Assembly: GCA_001695595.3 (NCBI GenBank)
Contig: MBPM02000008.1
Coordinates: forward strand, 620,001 to 684,000
Direction of reading: 5' to 3'
Source: Plasmopara viticola
Lineage: Eukaryota; Oomycota; Peronosporomycetes; Peronosporales; Peronosporaceae
Length of the DNA stretch: 64,000 nt
The notes beneath the pieces were generated by a model that worked only from the letters and a program-made list of their open reading frames with translations, had not been told where the DNA came from and searched no databases. Positions 23,404 through 34,143 of this stretch are shown here, in pieces. The stretch's first letter is position 1; each line of letters begins with the position of its first letter. The position numbers were made by a program, and so were the translations under genes.

Positions 23404-24890
23404 TCAATGACCGTCATTGGATACCACTGTTGCCTGTGGATTTTCGGTAAAATCCGCGACGGGAATGGCATCCGGAATTCGCAAATCATCCGAATCCAAT
23501 TTGAAAGAGAAGGCTGCGCTAGCATCGACTCCACTAGTAGGAAAAGGTTCTGGACTAGAGGCTTCCGTGCCCTGGCTGTCCGTGACGAACGAGTTTGGAC
23601 GGCTAGGAGCTCGCATCCTCAAGTCTTCATACGTATCGTCTTGGTTCTTCGCTATCAACGGCACCTTTTCAACGAGCTCGTCCAGTTCTAAACTATCTGC
23701 CGACAGCTTTTTCGTCGAGACAATGTCCAATTTAATGCACTGCCACTCGACCCGGATGCAATTCCAGATAATCCGCCGCACGACTTCTGCAACTTGCGAG
23801 ATGAATTTAAAGTGCACGCCTTGATGCATCCAATCCCACCATTTCGTCACCCATAAAATCCGGAGCACAAAATCCACGACGATGACGAGGTAATAGAGGT
23901 GGCGGGGTCGGTACGTCAATTGGTGCCGCAAGAACGCGATGCGGCGCGGCAAGCGAGGCTGCCCGAGCCCCCAATCCATGATGACGTCCCACAGGAACGA
24001 GTAGAGCGAGTTAAAGACGGCACAGAGCAAGAAGAAGCTGCTCTGTTCGGGGCGCGCGAGTCCTCGGAGCATCGGATATGCGCCGACCGAGATGACGAGC
24101 AGACTGGAACAGTATTTCATGGTATTCAGCAAGTGCAGGAACCGATCATTCACGCTTTGGGTCCGTTGAAACGAGATCAAACACTGCGTTGCTCGAATAC
24201 TAGTGAAGGAGATAGATAGGGATCGTTAGCCTAGTATTTAAACATTGCAAGACTTGCCACTTACATGTAGGGCGTACTGGCCGCAAAGTAGGGGAGTGGG
24301 GATTCCTTGAGCTTCGAGATGTACAGTTCGCGCAAGTCGTCGGAAGTGGTGTTGAAAGACATTAACAGCAGCAAGAGCCCCACGGACAGGTCTTGGATGC
24401 ATTTCGACAGCGACGTCATGCCGTCGGCCATAAACACTTCGATAAACGGCGTTGCGTGCGGCGGCAGCTTGAAGGAAAAGTGCTGAAAGGGCCAGAAACA
24501 ACGTGCGAGTTTGCGCAAGACAAAGAGCCGAAAGTTCAAGTGCAAAATGTCAAACGGACACAGCAACAGCGTCGTGGCAATCGCAGCGTAGCCGAGGAGC
24601 AAGAGTTCCATGTGGGTTTCATCGACGCCAAACGCGTCGCCACGTCGGGACGCCTCGCCGTTGAACAAAAGGAATTGCACTAGACACAGGCAAAGCGCCG
24701 TCTTGAACACCCCGCTCGCGGTCGGGACTTCGTCGGGCCGCATGTCCAGGACGCGGTCGAACGCGAGATTGTGCGTTGTAAAGACATGCACATTCACGGC
24801 TAGCCCGAGCAAGAAGACGTTGACAGCGAAGGGACCGCACACGAAGAACCACGTGTTGACGTGATACGGCGCCGGGAGCTGCTCTTCCAT
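23404..24890 (-). CDS. EXS-domain membrane protein (XPR1/ERD1-like, no SPX domain)
   Basis: Multi-pass membrane protein of the EXS family. Two exons: 24265-24890 and 23404-24199, with a 65-bp intron (donor GTAAGT, acceptor CACTAG); 473 aa. The N-terminus shows hydrophobic helices (FFVCGPFAVNVFLLGLAV; LLLLGYAAIATTLLLCPF). The EXS core follows, with the junction region PYIIRATQCLISFQR, then DRFLHLLNTMKYCSS and LYSFLWDVIMDWGLG, matching the family order (RxxQCLRR...LxNxxKY.S...Y...WDxxxDWGL). The Ser/Pro-rich C-terminal ~90 residues are hydrophilic. No SPX domain precedes the EXS domain, so it is closer in layout to Golgi ERD1 proteins than to plasma-membrane phosphate exporters. A duplicated CCAAT box lies just upstream, and an inositol monophosphatase gene follows on the same strand. 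Confidence 0.88.
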
Positions 24891-24940
24891 CGTCGAGGCT
24901 CGCGAGGGAACATGAAGGTTCCGAAAGAGACGCGAGTGGT

Positions 24941-25004
24941 CGATATTAATAGAGAACGAGGCAGCGATTGGCCGATATTAATAAAGAACGAGGCAGCGAT
25001 TGGC
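24941..25004 (-). promoter_or_regulatory. 32-bp tandem duplication carrying a CCAAT box
   Basis: Units 24941-24972 and 24973-25004 differ at one base. Each ends in GCGATTGGC, which reads GCCAATCGC on the EXS gene strand. The two CCAAT boxes sit about 75 and 105 bp upstream of the EXS start codon, a usual distance for an NF-Y site. Confidence 0.7.
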
Positions 25005-25108
25005 TTAAACAGGCTAGCGAGCTTATTAATAGCTACGCTGATCTTTTTGCAAATCTGACCTTATCTTTTCGCTTATGCCATGTAATGGTGTGTGTGGTGT
25101 AATGTACA

Positions 25109-26038
25109 TCACTCGCGGACGTCAACGGCGTCGGCCTTTTGAATGAGCGCAATCATGCTTGCGTGGACGTCGCCTTGGTTATTCGTCACGACAATGTTGC
25201 GCGTCGAGAGGGTATAGGGCGTTCCATCGCTGTTCGACGCTGCGCCACCAGCCTCCGTGACCAGCAAGGCACCGGCCGCAATGTCCCACGAATTCAAGTC
25301 GAGTTCGTAAAAGGCCTACAACATCATCAAGTATCCCAAAGATTATGGTTGGTGTCGACGATAAGGAGAGAATAGACGCACTGTTTGCCGCCCAGCCGCT
25401 GTCCACGCGAGCTCGATCGCCGCAGCACCTTGCAAACGTAAGCCTCGACAAGTGGCTGCAACTTCGCGCGCATAGTCCAGCATGGGCCCCTTGACGCTAT
25501 CTTTCGTGCCTAGACCAAAGCCCACGAGAGCTTCCGAGATTGATGCCTCTTGACTCACGTGCACGGGTTGGCCGTTTAAGAACGCGCCCTTGCCCTTTTG
25601 AGCCGTAAACAGCTCGTCCCGATACGGATCATAAATCACACCTACGACGACTTCACCCAAATGTGCGCAGGCAATTGACACGACGCTGGCTGGGCGATGG
25701 TGCACAAAGTTGGTCGTGCCGTCGATTGGGTCCACGATCCAGAGCCATTCCTTGCTCCTCATGTCGTTCAAAGCGCGGGCTGATGCCTCACTCCCAGGTG
25801 CAACGTTCTCCTCGCCCAGAAAATCGTGGCGAGGAAACGTCTTGCTAATGGTGGCAAACACAAGGTCCTGGCACTGTTTGTCGACGACCGTCACGAGATC
25901 ATCTTTGCTCGACTTGGTCTTTTCTACTCGCGATGTGCTCAAGTGCGATTTCATGTGAGCGCCGGCAGCACGTGCGGCCTCGATGGCCACGTGGAGCATT
26001 GGCTCAACGTCTGTGGCGTCAGAAGCGTGGGTTGTCAT
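25109..26038 (-). CDS. Inositol-1-monophosphatase
   Basis: Mg2+-dependent enzyme that hydrolyses myo-inositol monophosphate to inositol and phosphate. Two exons: 25382-26038 and 25109-25315, with a 66-bp intron (donor GTGCGT, acceptor TTGTAG, phase 0); 287 aa from ATG 26038 (MTTHASD). The frame extends upstream only from a TTG. Both signature motifs are present: the metal-binding GEEN and DPIDGTTNFVHHRP, and the C-terminal WDIAAGALLVTEAGG, whose Asp is the third metal ligand. YDPYRDELFTAQKGKGAFLNG is also typical of the family. Length is normal. It lies head-to-tail upstream of the EXS gene, about 220 bp away. Both relate to inositol/phosphate chemistry, but shared control is not shown. Confidence 0.94.
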
Positions 26039-28285
26039 GGGAGCGATCGGAGATCGGAGCCGGCGGTAGTATTTCAAACTAGGTGACGATTACAGCTTAA
26101 GACCCTAGCGGTACCCATACCGGTCTGTATACTGAGGTATACATAAATTATAGTATTGGCATTGATGTATGCAAGCAGGATCAATATATGATGAGTATTG
26201 AGCTTAATAAATCAGTCGTTTAGATTACGTGTTGCACACTCGAGACTCAGGATAGAGAGTGGTAAAAGATTTTGCTGTGCAAAGAGTTGTGCGACCTGGT
26301 GGCACTTATAATCAATCGTACGCGATTGCTACGCAAAGCGATTGTTACCTCCACCCTTTACAACACCTTACTTTCCCGCATTTTAGAATGAGCAACTCGC
26401 AGTGCTTGAAAAATTTGCTGACTTCTGTGGGCCTGAGGAATTGTCTCGCTACCAAGCAAATGGAATACGTCATGTCGTTCGAACTTTGACAGATATAGTT
26501 ATGCTCATGGGCTTGGACAGTACAAGCTGGTAGCCCCGGTGGTAGCGCCTACCATGGTATTAGAGTCGGTGAAGCTCAAATAACACTTTTGAAGCGTATT
26601 ACAGACAGAAAATTCTCTTCCGATGCAGGACAACTTGGGCGGCCTAGATCATGGATAATTAGGTGCGCGTTTTACCGGCATGGAAAGTCGGGCTAAGAGC
26701 TGTACTCACTCAATATAACACTAAGCTAGAGTGTCTTGTGTCTTAGGAGCACAATAGAGAAGAGTAACCTAAACGTAATTTTTGGCAACATTTGTGCTCA
26801 AGCAACGCGTGAGTTTCATAAACAGACTCATGAGTACAGAAGGTCAGCGGCATCCATCGCGTGTGCTCACTTGCTGAACGATTCATAGTATCGTGTTCAT
26901 GGATTGTCTTAGCCTCTAACTTAACTCTTTGAAGTGCAGGTAGCAGGTAAATATATCGTTTTTACGAAAGAAAATATTCATTGACATGCTTGTTTCTCCG
27001 GAGCGCCGCACATGGGCAGTTTAGCGTCTTATAGAGTCCACAGTGTTGGGCCCTCTGACTTGATTGCATCTAAGCATTGCTGAGAAAGCCACCATTTCCT
27101 GCTTAAGCTGCATCATAATAGGACACTTAATCTGTGCCTGTCTCTGACGAGGCCAGCGAATGAACAGTAGAAATAGCTGGAGAAAAAAAGTAGGCTTGTG
27201 ATTACTACACACTTTGTAAAAATTCTCTTTGAGAGTTTGAAAGAGGAACCAGTGTAATGCGTCAACGCATTCTTCTAGAAGATTTCGATGGTCTCGAAGA
27301 AAAGCTCGGTGTCATATTTGTGTCGACCGACTGTGCATTGACGCACCAGCAAAAAACTAGACTTACCAGAGATTTTACTCAATTGTGTCTCGGCCACTTC
27401 TCATACATCAGAAGGGCATCGTCCTAAATGGGTCGAGACCGCTGTTTATGGCGATTGCTGCCCTGCGGACTCCATGTGACTTCGTGTAGAGCATCTTGAC
27501 TTACATCCAGCTCCACCTTCCATGGTAGGCAGTAAGTGCTGCTCACAATTTTCGCTGCAATAGGGTAAACGCTCCACTTCATCAGCAATGGTATGCCTCG
27601 CTGTTATGCCTTGGTCGAAACCTAACCACACTGCTCAAGACAAGCAGCAAATTTTGGATTGCTCGGAGGCTTTTGAGTGTTCAGCAAGTGACCGTTCTGC
27701 CTTGACTTGAAGTCAGCTATTCTACTCTCGACATGAAGCGAGTGCTTTGTCGGATGAGCACCGCTCAAAGACCTCCGTGCCATTCCTCGTCTGGTTGTCC
27801 TTAACATCGTTGTGACCATTTCTGACATATCAGAAAGCAAGCACATTGCCCGGAATTGCTCAGTGCTCAAGCTTATAGCATTTTTGCTGCCTAACACAGG
27901 TATGAACAATTTCCTAAGCTTTGCTAAAATCAAATTGGATGTTTTTGAATTTCAATCATGCAGATTCGCCAGACCGCGGACAAGGTGATACCTCGTACAT
28001 AGGTACATCATTTGAAAGCATCTACTGCAAGAAACTTAATACCTAGATTCACTGGTATCCTACTTCGCACCTGCCTTTAACCAAGCATTAACATTTTAGC
28101 TTTGACGTATCTGTGAGCTTTAAGCGTCTGGATGACTTTCTCTATCGTTGAAGGGTTGTTGGTAATTACTCGACGCCCCAGCTTCGATAAGAAGTATTTT
28201 GACAAACCTTTCTAGGTTGACTTACTAGCCAGCAAGCCAGGATAGCAAGCATACTTCGTACTCAGAGCACAGATCATCTTGATAA
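26039..28285. other. Gene-poor spacer with decayed coding remnants
   Basis: No intact gene. On the minus strand between about 27933 and 27420, frames change repeatedly (27622-27933, then 27446-27631) yet remain moderately codon-like (for example YCLPWKVELDVSQDALHEV in one frame). This suggests a frameshifted, stop-riddled remnant of a gene or transposon. No family was recognised. Confidence 0.35.
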
Positions 28286-28477
28286 TTATTCCTGCCGTCC
28301 TTCGATTTTCCCCTGAGCCTTGACAAAACTTGGCTCCTTTATTGTTGGCCATTCGGGTTTTGTCGTCTCTTCGCGGTTACCTACTGGCGCAGAGATCGAG
28401 CCTGCAAACTTTCGATTTTTCTTTAAAGCCTTGACAAAACTTGGCTCTCCACCAGTTAGCCATCCACATTTAGTCAT
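28286..28477 (-). other. Short frame encoding a duplicated EPSFVKA motif
   Basis: A 63-codon frame (ATG 28477) contains two copies of a peptide repeat (WLTGGEPSFVKALKK and WPTIKEPSFVKAQGK) encoded by two diverged DNA units about 110 bp apart (starting near 28301 and 28411). The amino acids are better conserved than the surrounding DNA. It could be the remnant of a repeat-containing protein; function unknown. Confidence 0.35.
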
Positions 28478-29796
28478 TCACATACCGAGTGCTAGCTGAA
28501 ATGGCGAACAACGACAATTGTCCATACACTGGGTAGCTCAAAAAATTACTTCCTCATCAGCAAATCTAAAGTTATAAAGATTAGACCGCCGATAAGTCTT
28601 GCTCTGAAAAATTTACTATCTGTACCGCTCGAAGTGGCATTCAATGGAACTTTTTCAGCATCCACAAACGAAACCATAAGTAATCCAGACCTTATCTGAG
28701 CGATGTAAGAGCTTTCGACTCCTAGGAGAAATTACAATCCTTTCCTTACCATGGCAAGCTGCAAAAAAGATGAACCTCACGCCGAAGACATAGCTATTCG
28801 ACTAGACGACATGCGTTGGCTGATACGTTGACTCATTTAAGTTGGGAACTATTGCCTCATTTTTAATATGCCATATTTGCCTACTTACTTACCGCGCTTG
28901 AGCAGTGGTCCATCAGCTTCATAGGTTCCAGTCGCCGAGCATCTCGGCTTGAGATCTCTAAAAGGCATCGAAATTTTACCTCCTTTGTTTATGAGCCTTA
29001 AGCTCGGCTAGCAGACAGCATTATGCGTACTTAGTTCTCAGCTCATGGCCAATATGGCGGTGATTATGGGTACTATTAGCTGCTGTTTGACCGCCTGACC
29101 AGCAAGGTCGAGCGTAAGGAAAGGCTTTGACGATGTGTTGTGGACATCATTAAACTCATAAGGAACTCGGAGTTCTGATGATCGTAGAGTTGTTTTGAGC
29201 GTCTTACATCGATTGCGGGTGCGTTGTTTCATCTAGGGAAGTTTGATGGGTATGACGACCAGAGTCGCAATTTGTCCAATAAAAGAGATGTAGCTTGAGT
29301 GTTGGTGGAGGCCAAACTTTGCTGGAAGTAATGCTGTTTCTGACTTGTCTTTTATGAGCTTTCGGTACACAAAGCTCGAGAAGATGTGATTTCCGGATGA
29401 GTTCCTGGTATTTAGGGAGTGAACACCTGATAATCAGCGATCTAGTCCACTTTTCTGAGCAGAAATACTTTAACTTTGTTCTCAATGAATGTGACAGTTT
29501 CACCAGCTTCATCCCTACGGGAGGCGATCCCACCGGAACTATGCTGCCTACACTCTACACCATCCAAGAGCTTAAACACTGTGATGCTATTTAAACAAGG
29601 AGATCTTAATAAACGGCCCTTATCCCAAATCCAAATAATCTACTATGTTTACAGCGCAGTGTAACTTAAGCGGTCGATAAATCTGGTAATGTGACCCAGT
29701 CCTTTTGCGAGAGTTCGAGTAGTCGATCTTATCGCGTTAAGGTAAAGTTAATATCAATCACTCGAAACTTTGCGAAAAGAAGTCTACAACTAGCCT
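28478..29796. other. Gene-poor spacer
   Basis: No recognisable gene. The longest frame (29204-29533, minus; its first codon region reads MGSPPVGMKLVKLSHS) has no nameable homology and is followed by an offset frame at 29038-29232. Both may be parts of one decayed gene. Confidence 0.35.
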
Positions 29797-29808
29797 TTGG
29801 TAGCTGTG

Positions 29809-30137
29809 TATTGTATTGTATTGTATTACGTTATCGCGTTGCCAAGTTATGCACGTGCTAGGCTCAGTCTGGCTAGTCCACGGCACAGAGTGGTGTCCGC
29901 ATACGTCGGGTCTCGTTCGGCGGGCAGTGCAGCCAGCACCGAGGTCGTGAGGGTCTTCCATTATTTTGCTTAGATCTGACTTGGTAAGAGCCCAGGTGGC
30001 GCCCGGTGCTGGAGACTGTCGCGTCGAGGGTGAGACTCGTTAGAGACCTGCAGATGCTCGAGAGCACCTGCCCAAAGCGCGCGAGCATTTAGCCCCCGCG
30101 CTTGGAAGGAGGGCGTCACCCCAACCTTTTCCGAAAA
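29809..30137 (-). mobile_element. Retroposon family A, copy 2 (SINE-like)
   Basis: A 329-bp copy in minus orientation. Its 3' tail is (AATAC)n (plus strand GTATT repeats, 29809-29825). The 12-bp target duplication TTGGTAGCTGTG lies at 29797-29808 and 30138-30149. It carries the intact 71-codon frame at 30088-29873 (MLARFGQVLSSICRS...). The tail motif differs from copies 1 and 4, implying a separate sub-lineage. Confidence 0.88.
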
Positions 30138-30420
30138 TTGGTAGCTGTGATCGCAAGTTTATTCAAAATATACCTCTGTCCACATAGGAAACTATCTTGA
30201 TAAGAGATTCATTACATGTAATATTCAAAGGGAAGACATACGCCTCGCCAGCTTGCCAATGCCGGCAGTGGAACCCAACGTCGAGTTCTTTTCCACCGAA
30301 CAAGAGTCCAGCTGGGGCCTCTACTACACCTTTTATCGTGATTCATTGAAATAAGGGCACAACTGGCTGATCAATAGAGCGTGGCATCACAATGACAATA
30401 TTCTACAACTTCTTCCACAG

Positions 30421-30540
30421 GATTTTGAGACAGCTTTACCTATCGTTTTCAAAAAGCTAATAGTTCAGGCGACACCTGTAACTTTTGAGGCAGCTTCACC
30501 TTTATTTCTCAAAAAGCCAATTATTCAGACGACACCTTTT
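30421..30540. repeat. 60-bp diverged tandem duplication
   Basis: Units 30421-30480 and 30481-30540 share the pattern TTTTGAGrCAGCTTyACC, CAAAAAGC and CAGrCGACACCT at a 60-bp period with about 20% divergence. They sit 160-280 bp upstream of the syntaxin start and so could lie in its promoter. Confidence 0.75.
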
Positions 30541-30699
30541 AGAATTATGCGCTCTGTACAATGAAGCTTTAAAGTCCCAACACAATTGTCAAACACGACG
30601 TTATCCAGGTATTGGTACACACTTCTGAAAATAACTTTCAAGCTACGGTTTACCATTCTATGTGCAATACACAACAGAACTCCTTACTCGCGTCGAGTT

Positions 30700-31874
30700 A
30701 TGGCAGTAAATCGCTCCGCCGACTTTGAGCAGCTTTGCCAGCGCTATGCAATCGCAAAGGGTAGTGCCGCATCCCAGGTGCACCAATCCAGCTCCTATAA
30801 ACGCGCTGTTCTTTGCTAATACCATGTCGCCGTGTCACCATGCAGAAGCCAGCGCTCACGCCGCTTCAGGAGAATGCGCAATTCAATGCCGCAGCGTCGG
30901 ACATTTCAAAGGAAGTTTACCGGGCCACAAAGCGATTGCAGCAACTAACGCAGTGTACGTGCTTGAACAAGCTTTCGTGTTGATTAGATCAATGGTAATT
31001 ATTGTCACGACTATCGTAGTGGTGCGGCAAAACAATATGTTTAACGATCCGACTGAAGCCATTAATGAGTTGGCGGCGCTCGTGAAGAATGACATTACGG
31101 ACATTAATATGCAGCTCGACAATTTGCAAGAGTATATTAATAGCAAGCGGCCGTCTGCACCCTCGAGACAAGCTGCGAGGCACTCGGATGCGATTGTTGC
31201 CTTGATTAAATCGAATTTGATGGCTACAACGAGAGGGTTCAAAGACATTTTGGAAATTAGGCAGGAGAATATGAAGCTACAACAGAGTCGACGTGCAAGG
31301 TATGGCAAGACGGCGTCCACTGCGCTGGGCAAGCCTCTAGCCTTCAAGGTGCCAAAACCTCCGAGAAGTAACAATAGCCATACCGGTAGTCTGCAAGAAG
31401 TGAACTTGTCCGACACGTTGCCGCGGCCCGGGCTTAGCTCAAGCGAGATTGCAGCTACCGAACATTTAGAAATTCAGCCTCTTATAACCACAATGACACA
31501 GGAGCAACTCGTCGCAGAACAACAGAATTACACCGAGTCAAGAGCAGAGGCGGTGTCTCAGATTGAAAGTCACATTGTGGACATTGGACAGCTCTTTGGA
31601 CGACTGTCGACTTTAATACACGAGCAGGGGGATCTCGTGAGAAGGTAAGCGCTTGCATTGGGAACTATCTGTTTTCGATGCAGAGGTTGTTAAAAAATGT
31701 GTGCATTGTGGTAGAATCGATGACAACGTAGAGGAGTCGCTGGTGAATGTAAGCAGTGGCGAGCATGAGCTGCTTAAATACTTCTCGAGCCTGTCGAACA
31801 ATAGAATGCTGGCGCTCAAGATTTCTGCGATATTATTGGTATTTCTCGTCTTCTTTATGTTTTTCTTAGCATAA
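30700..31874 (+). CDS. STX5: Syntaxin-5/Sed5-like Qa-SNARE
   Basis: Target-membrane SNARE for ER-Golgi and intra-Golgi fusion. Four exons: 30700-30777, 30846-30954, 31020-31644 and 31715-31874; introns 68, 65 and 70 bp (donors GTGCAC, GTACGT, GTAAGC). The joined product is 323 aa. The order matches Sed5/STX5: a short N-terminus (MAVNRSADFEQLCQRY), a PLTPLQ-like segment, the Habc region (YRATKRLQQLTQLVRQNNMF, then DPTEAINELAALVKNDI and SNLMATTRGFKDILEIRQEN), the SNARE motif with its central glutamine (LSTLIHEQGDLVRRIDDNVEE) and a C-terminal tail anchor (ISAILLVFLVFFMFFLA). The last intron falls inside the SNARE motif. It is convergent with the HIG1 gene, 67 bp away. Confidence 0.9.
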
Positions 31875-31941
31875 AATAACACAAGTGCACAAGTATTAAC
31901 CTTATACATCTATATAGTCTTCGTAATTCAAGAAAAAGAAG

Positions 31942-32208
31942 CTAAAATTGCTTGGAGCCCTTCTTCTTATTGTCCGGTTTCGTAGCAATAAAGCCGCCCA
32001 AGGCCATGGCTACGACAGTGGCACCTTGAGCAATAACACGCATGCGCATAAACTTTTGTTGTGTCGCAGCATCAGCCGCGCGACGGAATGACGCCAGACC
32101 GCCTACGAGCACGCCTGCCGTAGCTAAACACCCAATTGGCACCAGTGGCTCTTCTCGACAACGACGCTTCATCTTGTCCCATCCACTTTCCATTGGAAAC
32201 CCGTTCAT
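31942..32208 (-). CDS. HIG1-domain mitochondrial protein (Rcf1-like)
   Basis: 88 aa, intronless, ATG at 32208. The HIG1 core is clear: EEPLVPIGCLATAGVLVGG forms the first membrane helix, then SFRRAADAATQQKFMRMRVIAQG carries the conserved R-rich QRxRxxAQG-type loop, and a second helix follows (ATVVAMALGGFIA). The basic tail is KPDNKKKGSK. HIG1 proteins associate with respiratory complexes III/IV and assist supercomplex assembly in the inner mitochondrial membrane. It starts 152 bp from the divergent ATP synthase subunit d gene. Confidence 0.88.
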   Translation of the reverse strand: MNGFPMESGWDKMKRRCREEPLVPIGCLATAGVLVGGLASFRRAADAATQQKFMRMRVIAQGATVVAMALGGFIATKPDNKKKGSKQF

Positions 32209-32359
32209 CGTGGCTGCAATACTTCTTGAATGGAACTCTTAGGTCTACCGATATGAAGTATAGAAGGTCGCCGGGAGCGCAAGGTATGCGTTTTGAGAAG
32301 TCACTCACTTCCCTCAAACAAGGGGCGGGTCATTCGTGACTTCACCGCCTAATTCCACG
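32209..32359. promoter_or_regulatory. Bidirectional promoter, HIG1 gene / ATP synthase d
   Basis: This 151-bp gap separates two divergent mitochondrial genes. An initiator-like GGTCATTCGTGACTTC (about 32328-32343), similar to the oomycete TCATTYY initiator, sits about 25 bp before the ATP synthase start. No ATTGG/CCAAT box is visible here. Confidence 0.5.
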
Positions 32360-32974
32360 ATGCTCCAGCTCCGCAAGCAAGTAGTTTCCCGTGCCCTTCA
32401 AACGCGCGCGATTGAATGGACCGCGATATCGCAAAAGTTGACGGATCCGCGTGCCCGTGCCGCGCTTGATAGCCTCCGTGACGTCCACGGCCAGATCGCG
32501 GGCGAAGCGCGTACGTATGTGAAGGAGCCCGAGCCGATCGATTTTGACTACTACCGCTCGGTGATTAAGAACAAGGACTTGGTGGATGCCATGGAAGCGA
32601 ACTACAAGAACATTGCCTTTCCTGTGATTACTCCTGAAGAACTGGATGTTTCTGCCAAGTCAAGCGACCTTCCAGACGAGCTGCGCGTCAACGAGCAGGA
32701 AACCGTCGACAAGCTCGTGAGTTGAATAGTCGATTTTTGTGAATTAAAAGGATCTTGGATGATGGTTTTTTGTGTTTAGTTTGCGCAATTGAACGAAAAA
32801 GTGGCGGACTCGAAGGCTCGCATTGAGGAATTGAAGGAGCTGATTGGATTGATGGAGGAGACCCGCACGACGTTGGCCACGACCATGGATGAAATGACGG
32901 CCATGTACCCAGAGGTCGAAGATGAGATTGACGACGAGATTGCGAATCTCGAGTGGGAAAAAGACACGCAGTAA
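32360..32974 (+). CDS. ATP5H: Mitochondrial ATP synthase subunit d
   Basis: Peripheral-stalk subunit of F1Fo ATP synthase. Two exons: 32360-32716 and 32780-32974, with a 63-bp intron (donor GTGAGT, acceptor TTTAG, phase 0); 183 aa. I start at ATG 32360 (MLQLRKQVV) because the frame upstream opens only with GTG. The protein shows AIEWTAISQKL and then the family hallmark PEPIDFDYYRSVIKNKDLVD. A helical coiled-coil follows (VADSKARIEELKELIGLMEE), and the tail is acidic. Length is typical. It is convergent with the twin-CX9C gene downstream. Confidence 0.9.
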
Positions 32975-33199
32975 GCTATCGTCAAAGCTTTGCAGAAACA
33001 CAGATTAAAGCGTAAGAGATTGCTGAAGTAAAGCACATGGAATACGCTTGGCTCTCTTGATTCGTGCTGGCTTTTATTCTGCCTTCTCCATCCACGCAGT
33101 GCTAAGTTTCTGTAATTGGCGTGTATTGCACCCCAGTATGAACCATTTCAACAGCCTTAAAGCATGACTCTGTGTACAAAGATGTAAATTATTTCATTC

Positions 33200-33460
33200 T
33201 TATAGCTGGTCACGCATACGGTAAGGTTCCGGCACACGAAAAAGCTCCTTTGGGTGCTTGGCTGCCTCAGTGTCCACGCAAGTATTGTAGGCCACTAGAA
33301 CGTCCTTGCACTTTTCTAATGCCACGTTGCCAATCTCGGCGTCGGACGTTCCCGCAGGCTGCTTGCCGTGCTCATAGAAGCATGCAAAGAATGCATTTGC
33401 CACACTCTCGCAAGGCTTCGGTACGCTCGGAAAATTCTCGCTCACGCGCAAGACCGACAT
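33200..33460 (-). CDS. Twin-CX9C (CHCH-type) mitochondrial protein
   Basis: 86 aa, single exon. Two CX9C motifs are explicit: CESVANAFFAC and CKDVLVAYNTC, spaced by a 28-residue linker, the layout of coiled-coil-helix-coiled-coil-helix proteins oxidised by the Mia40/Erv1 relay in the intermembrane space. Such proteins commonly assist cytochrome c oxidase assembly, but I cannot assign the exact member. No N-terminal presequence is needed or seen. Neighbouring genes (HIG1, ATP synthase d) are also mitochondrial. Confidence 0.8.
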   Translation of the reverse strand: MSVLRVSENFPSVPKPCESVANAFFACFYEHGKQPAGTSDAEIGNVALEKCKDVLVAYNTCVDTEAAKHPKELFRVPEPYRMRDQL

Positions 33461-33805
33461 GGTCGATTAAATGGGTAACGCTAGGTCAGAATTGACTTTC
33501 GAGCCACTGCAAAATTCAAGTTACTTTGACAGGAAGTTTTACAAAATTTCGTACTTTATTGTAAATTATTCTGTCCGCCAAGTCTCATTAGCTGCTGAAA
33601 TGTTGGCGCTCGAACGTTGGTTATCTATAAAAACAGAACGAATTAACTGCTCAGTCGTCAGATCGGCGAAATCGTTGACAGGTAAAAAGGTAAAATAGCC
33701 TTTCAAAGTCATGGATGAGTCACGCAACGCTAATTATCAAGTGAATTGCTAAGCGTCACGTGGTCCACCATATACCCAGAATAGACTGTACATTGCATCT
33801 CAATC

Positions 33806-34143
33806 TTACGTTCCGTCGTCGTCTTCACCGTCAAAGTACAAGAACTCGGATGAAGTATTGAACGCAATGCCTGAGTCCAAAGTTGTGGCAAGTGCGGCAC
33901 CTAGTGGCCGTACGACCTGTGAAATTTAAGATTCTTTAGTATACTATGCAAGGTAGCATTTGAACTAACATTGAGCGCGTAAGATGCATGTACGAGACGT
34001 ACAGAGCTGCCAAAACGGCTTTTGGTGTTTTGCACTAGTTTCTCGATAACGGCCGAATTGCGCTTGCCTGCTGACGAGCGCGCCATTGCCCTTGCCACTG
34101 CTCGCGTAATGATAAGGCGTTGACCGATTCGGTAGTACGCCAT
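33806..34143 (-). CDS. Small hypothetical protein, 94 aa
   Basis: Two-exon model: 33970-34143 and 33806-33916 with a 53-bp intron (donor GTTAGT, acceptor CACAG, phase 0), giving MAYYRIGQRLIITRAV... to ...LYFDGEDDDGT. The N-terminal ~50 residues are basic and amphipathic (ITRAVARAMARSSAGKR), compatible with a mitochondrial presequence. The tail is acidic. I do not recognise a family. Support comes from the clean splice pair and the GC-richer composition; it lies between mitochondrial genes and a retroposon insertion. Confidence 0.55.
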
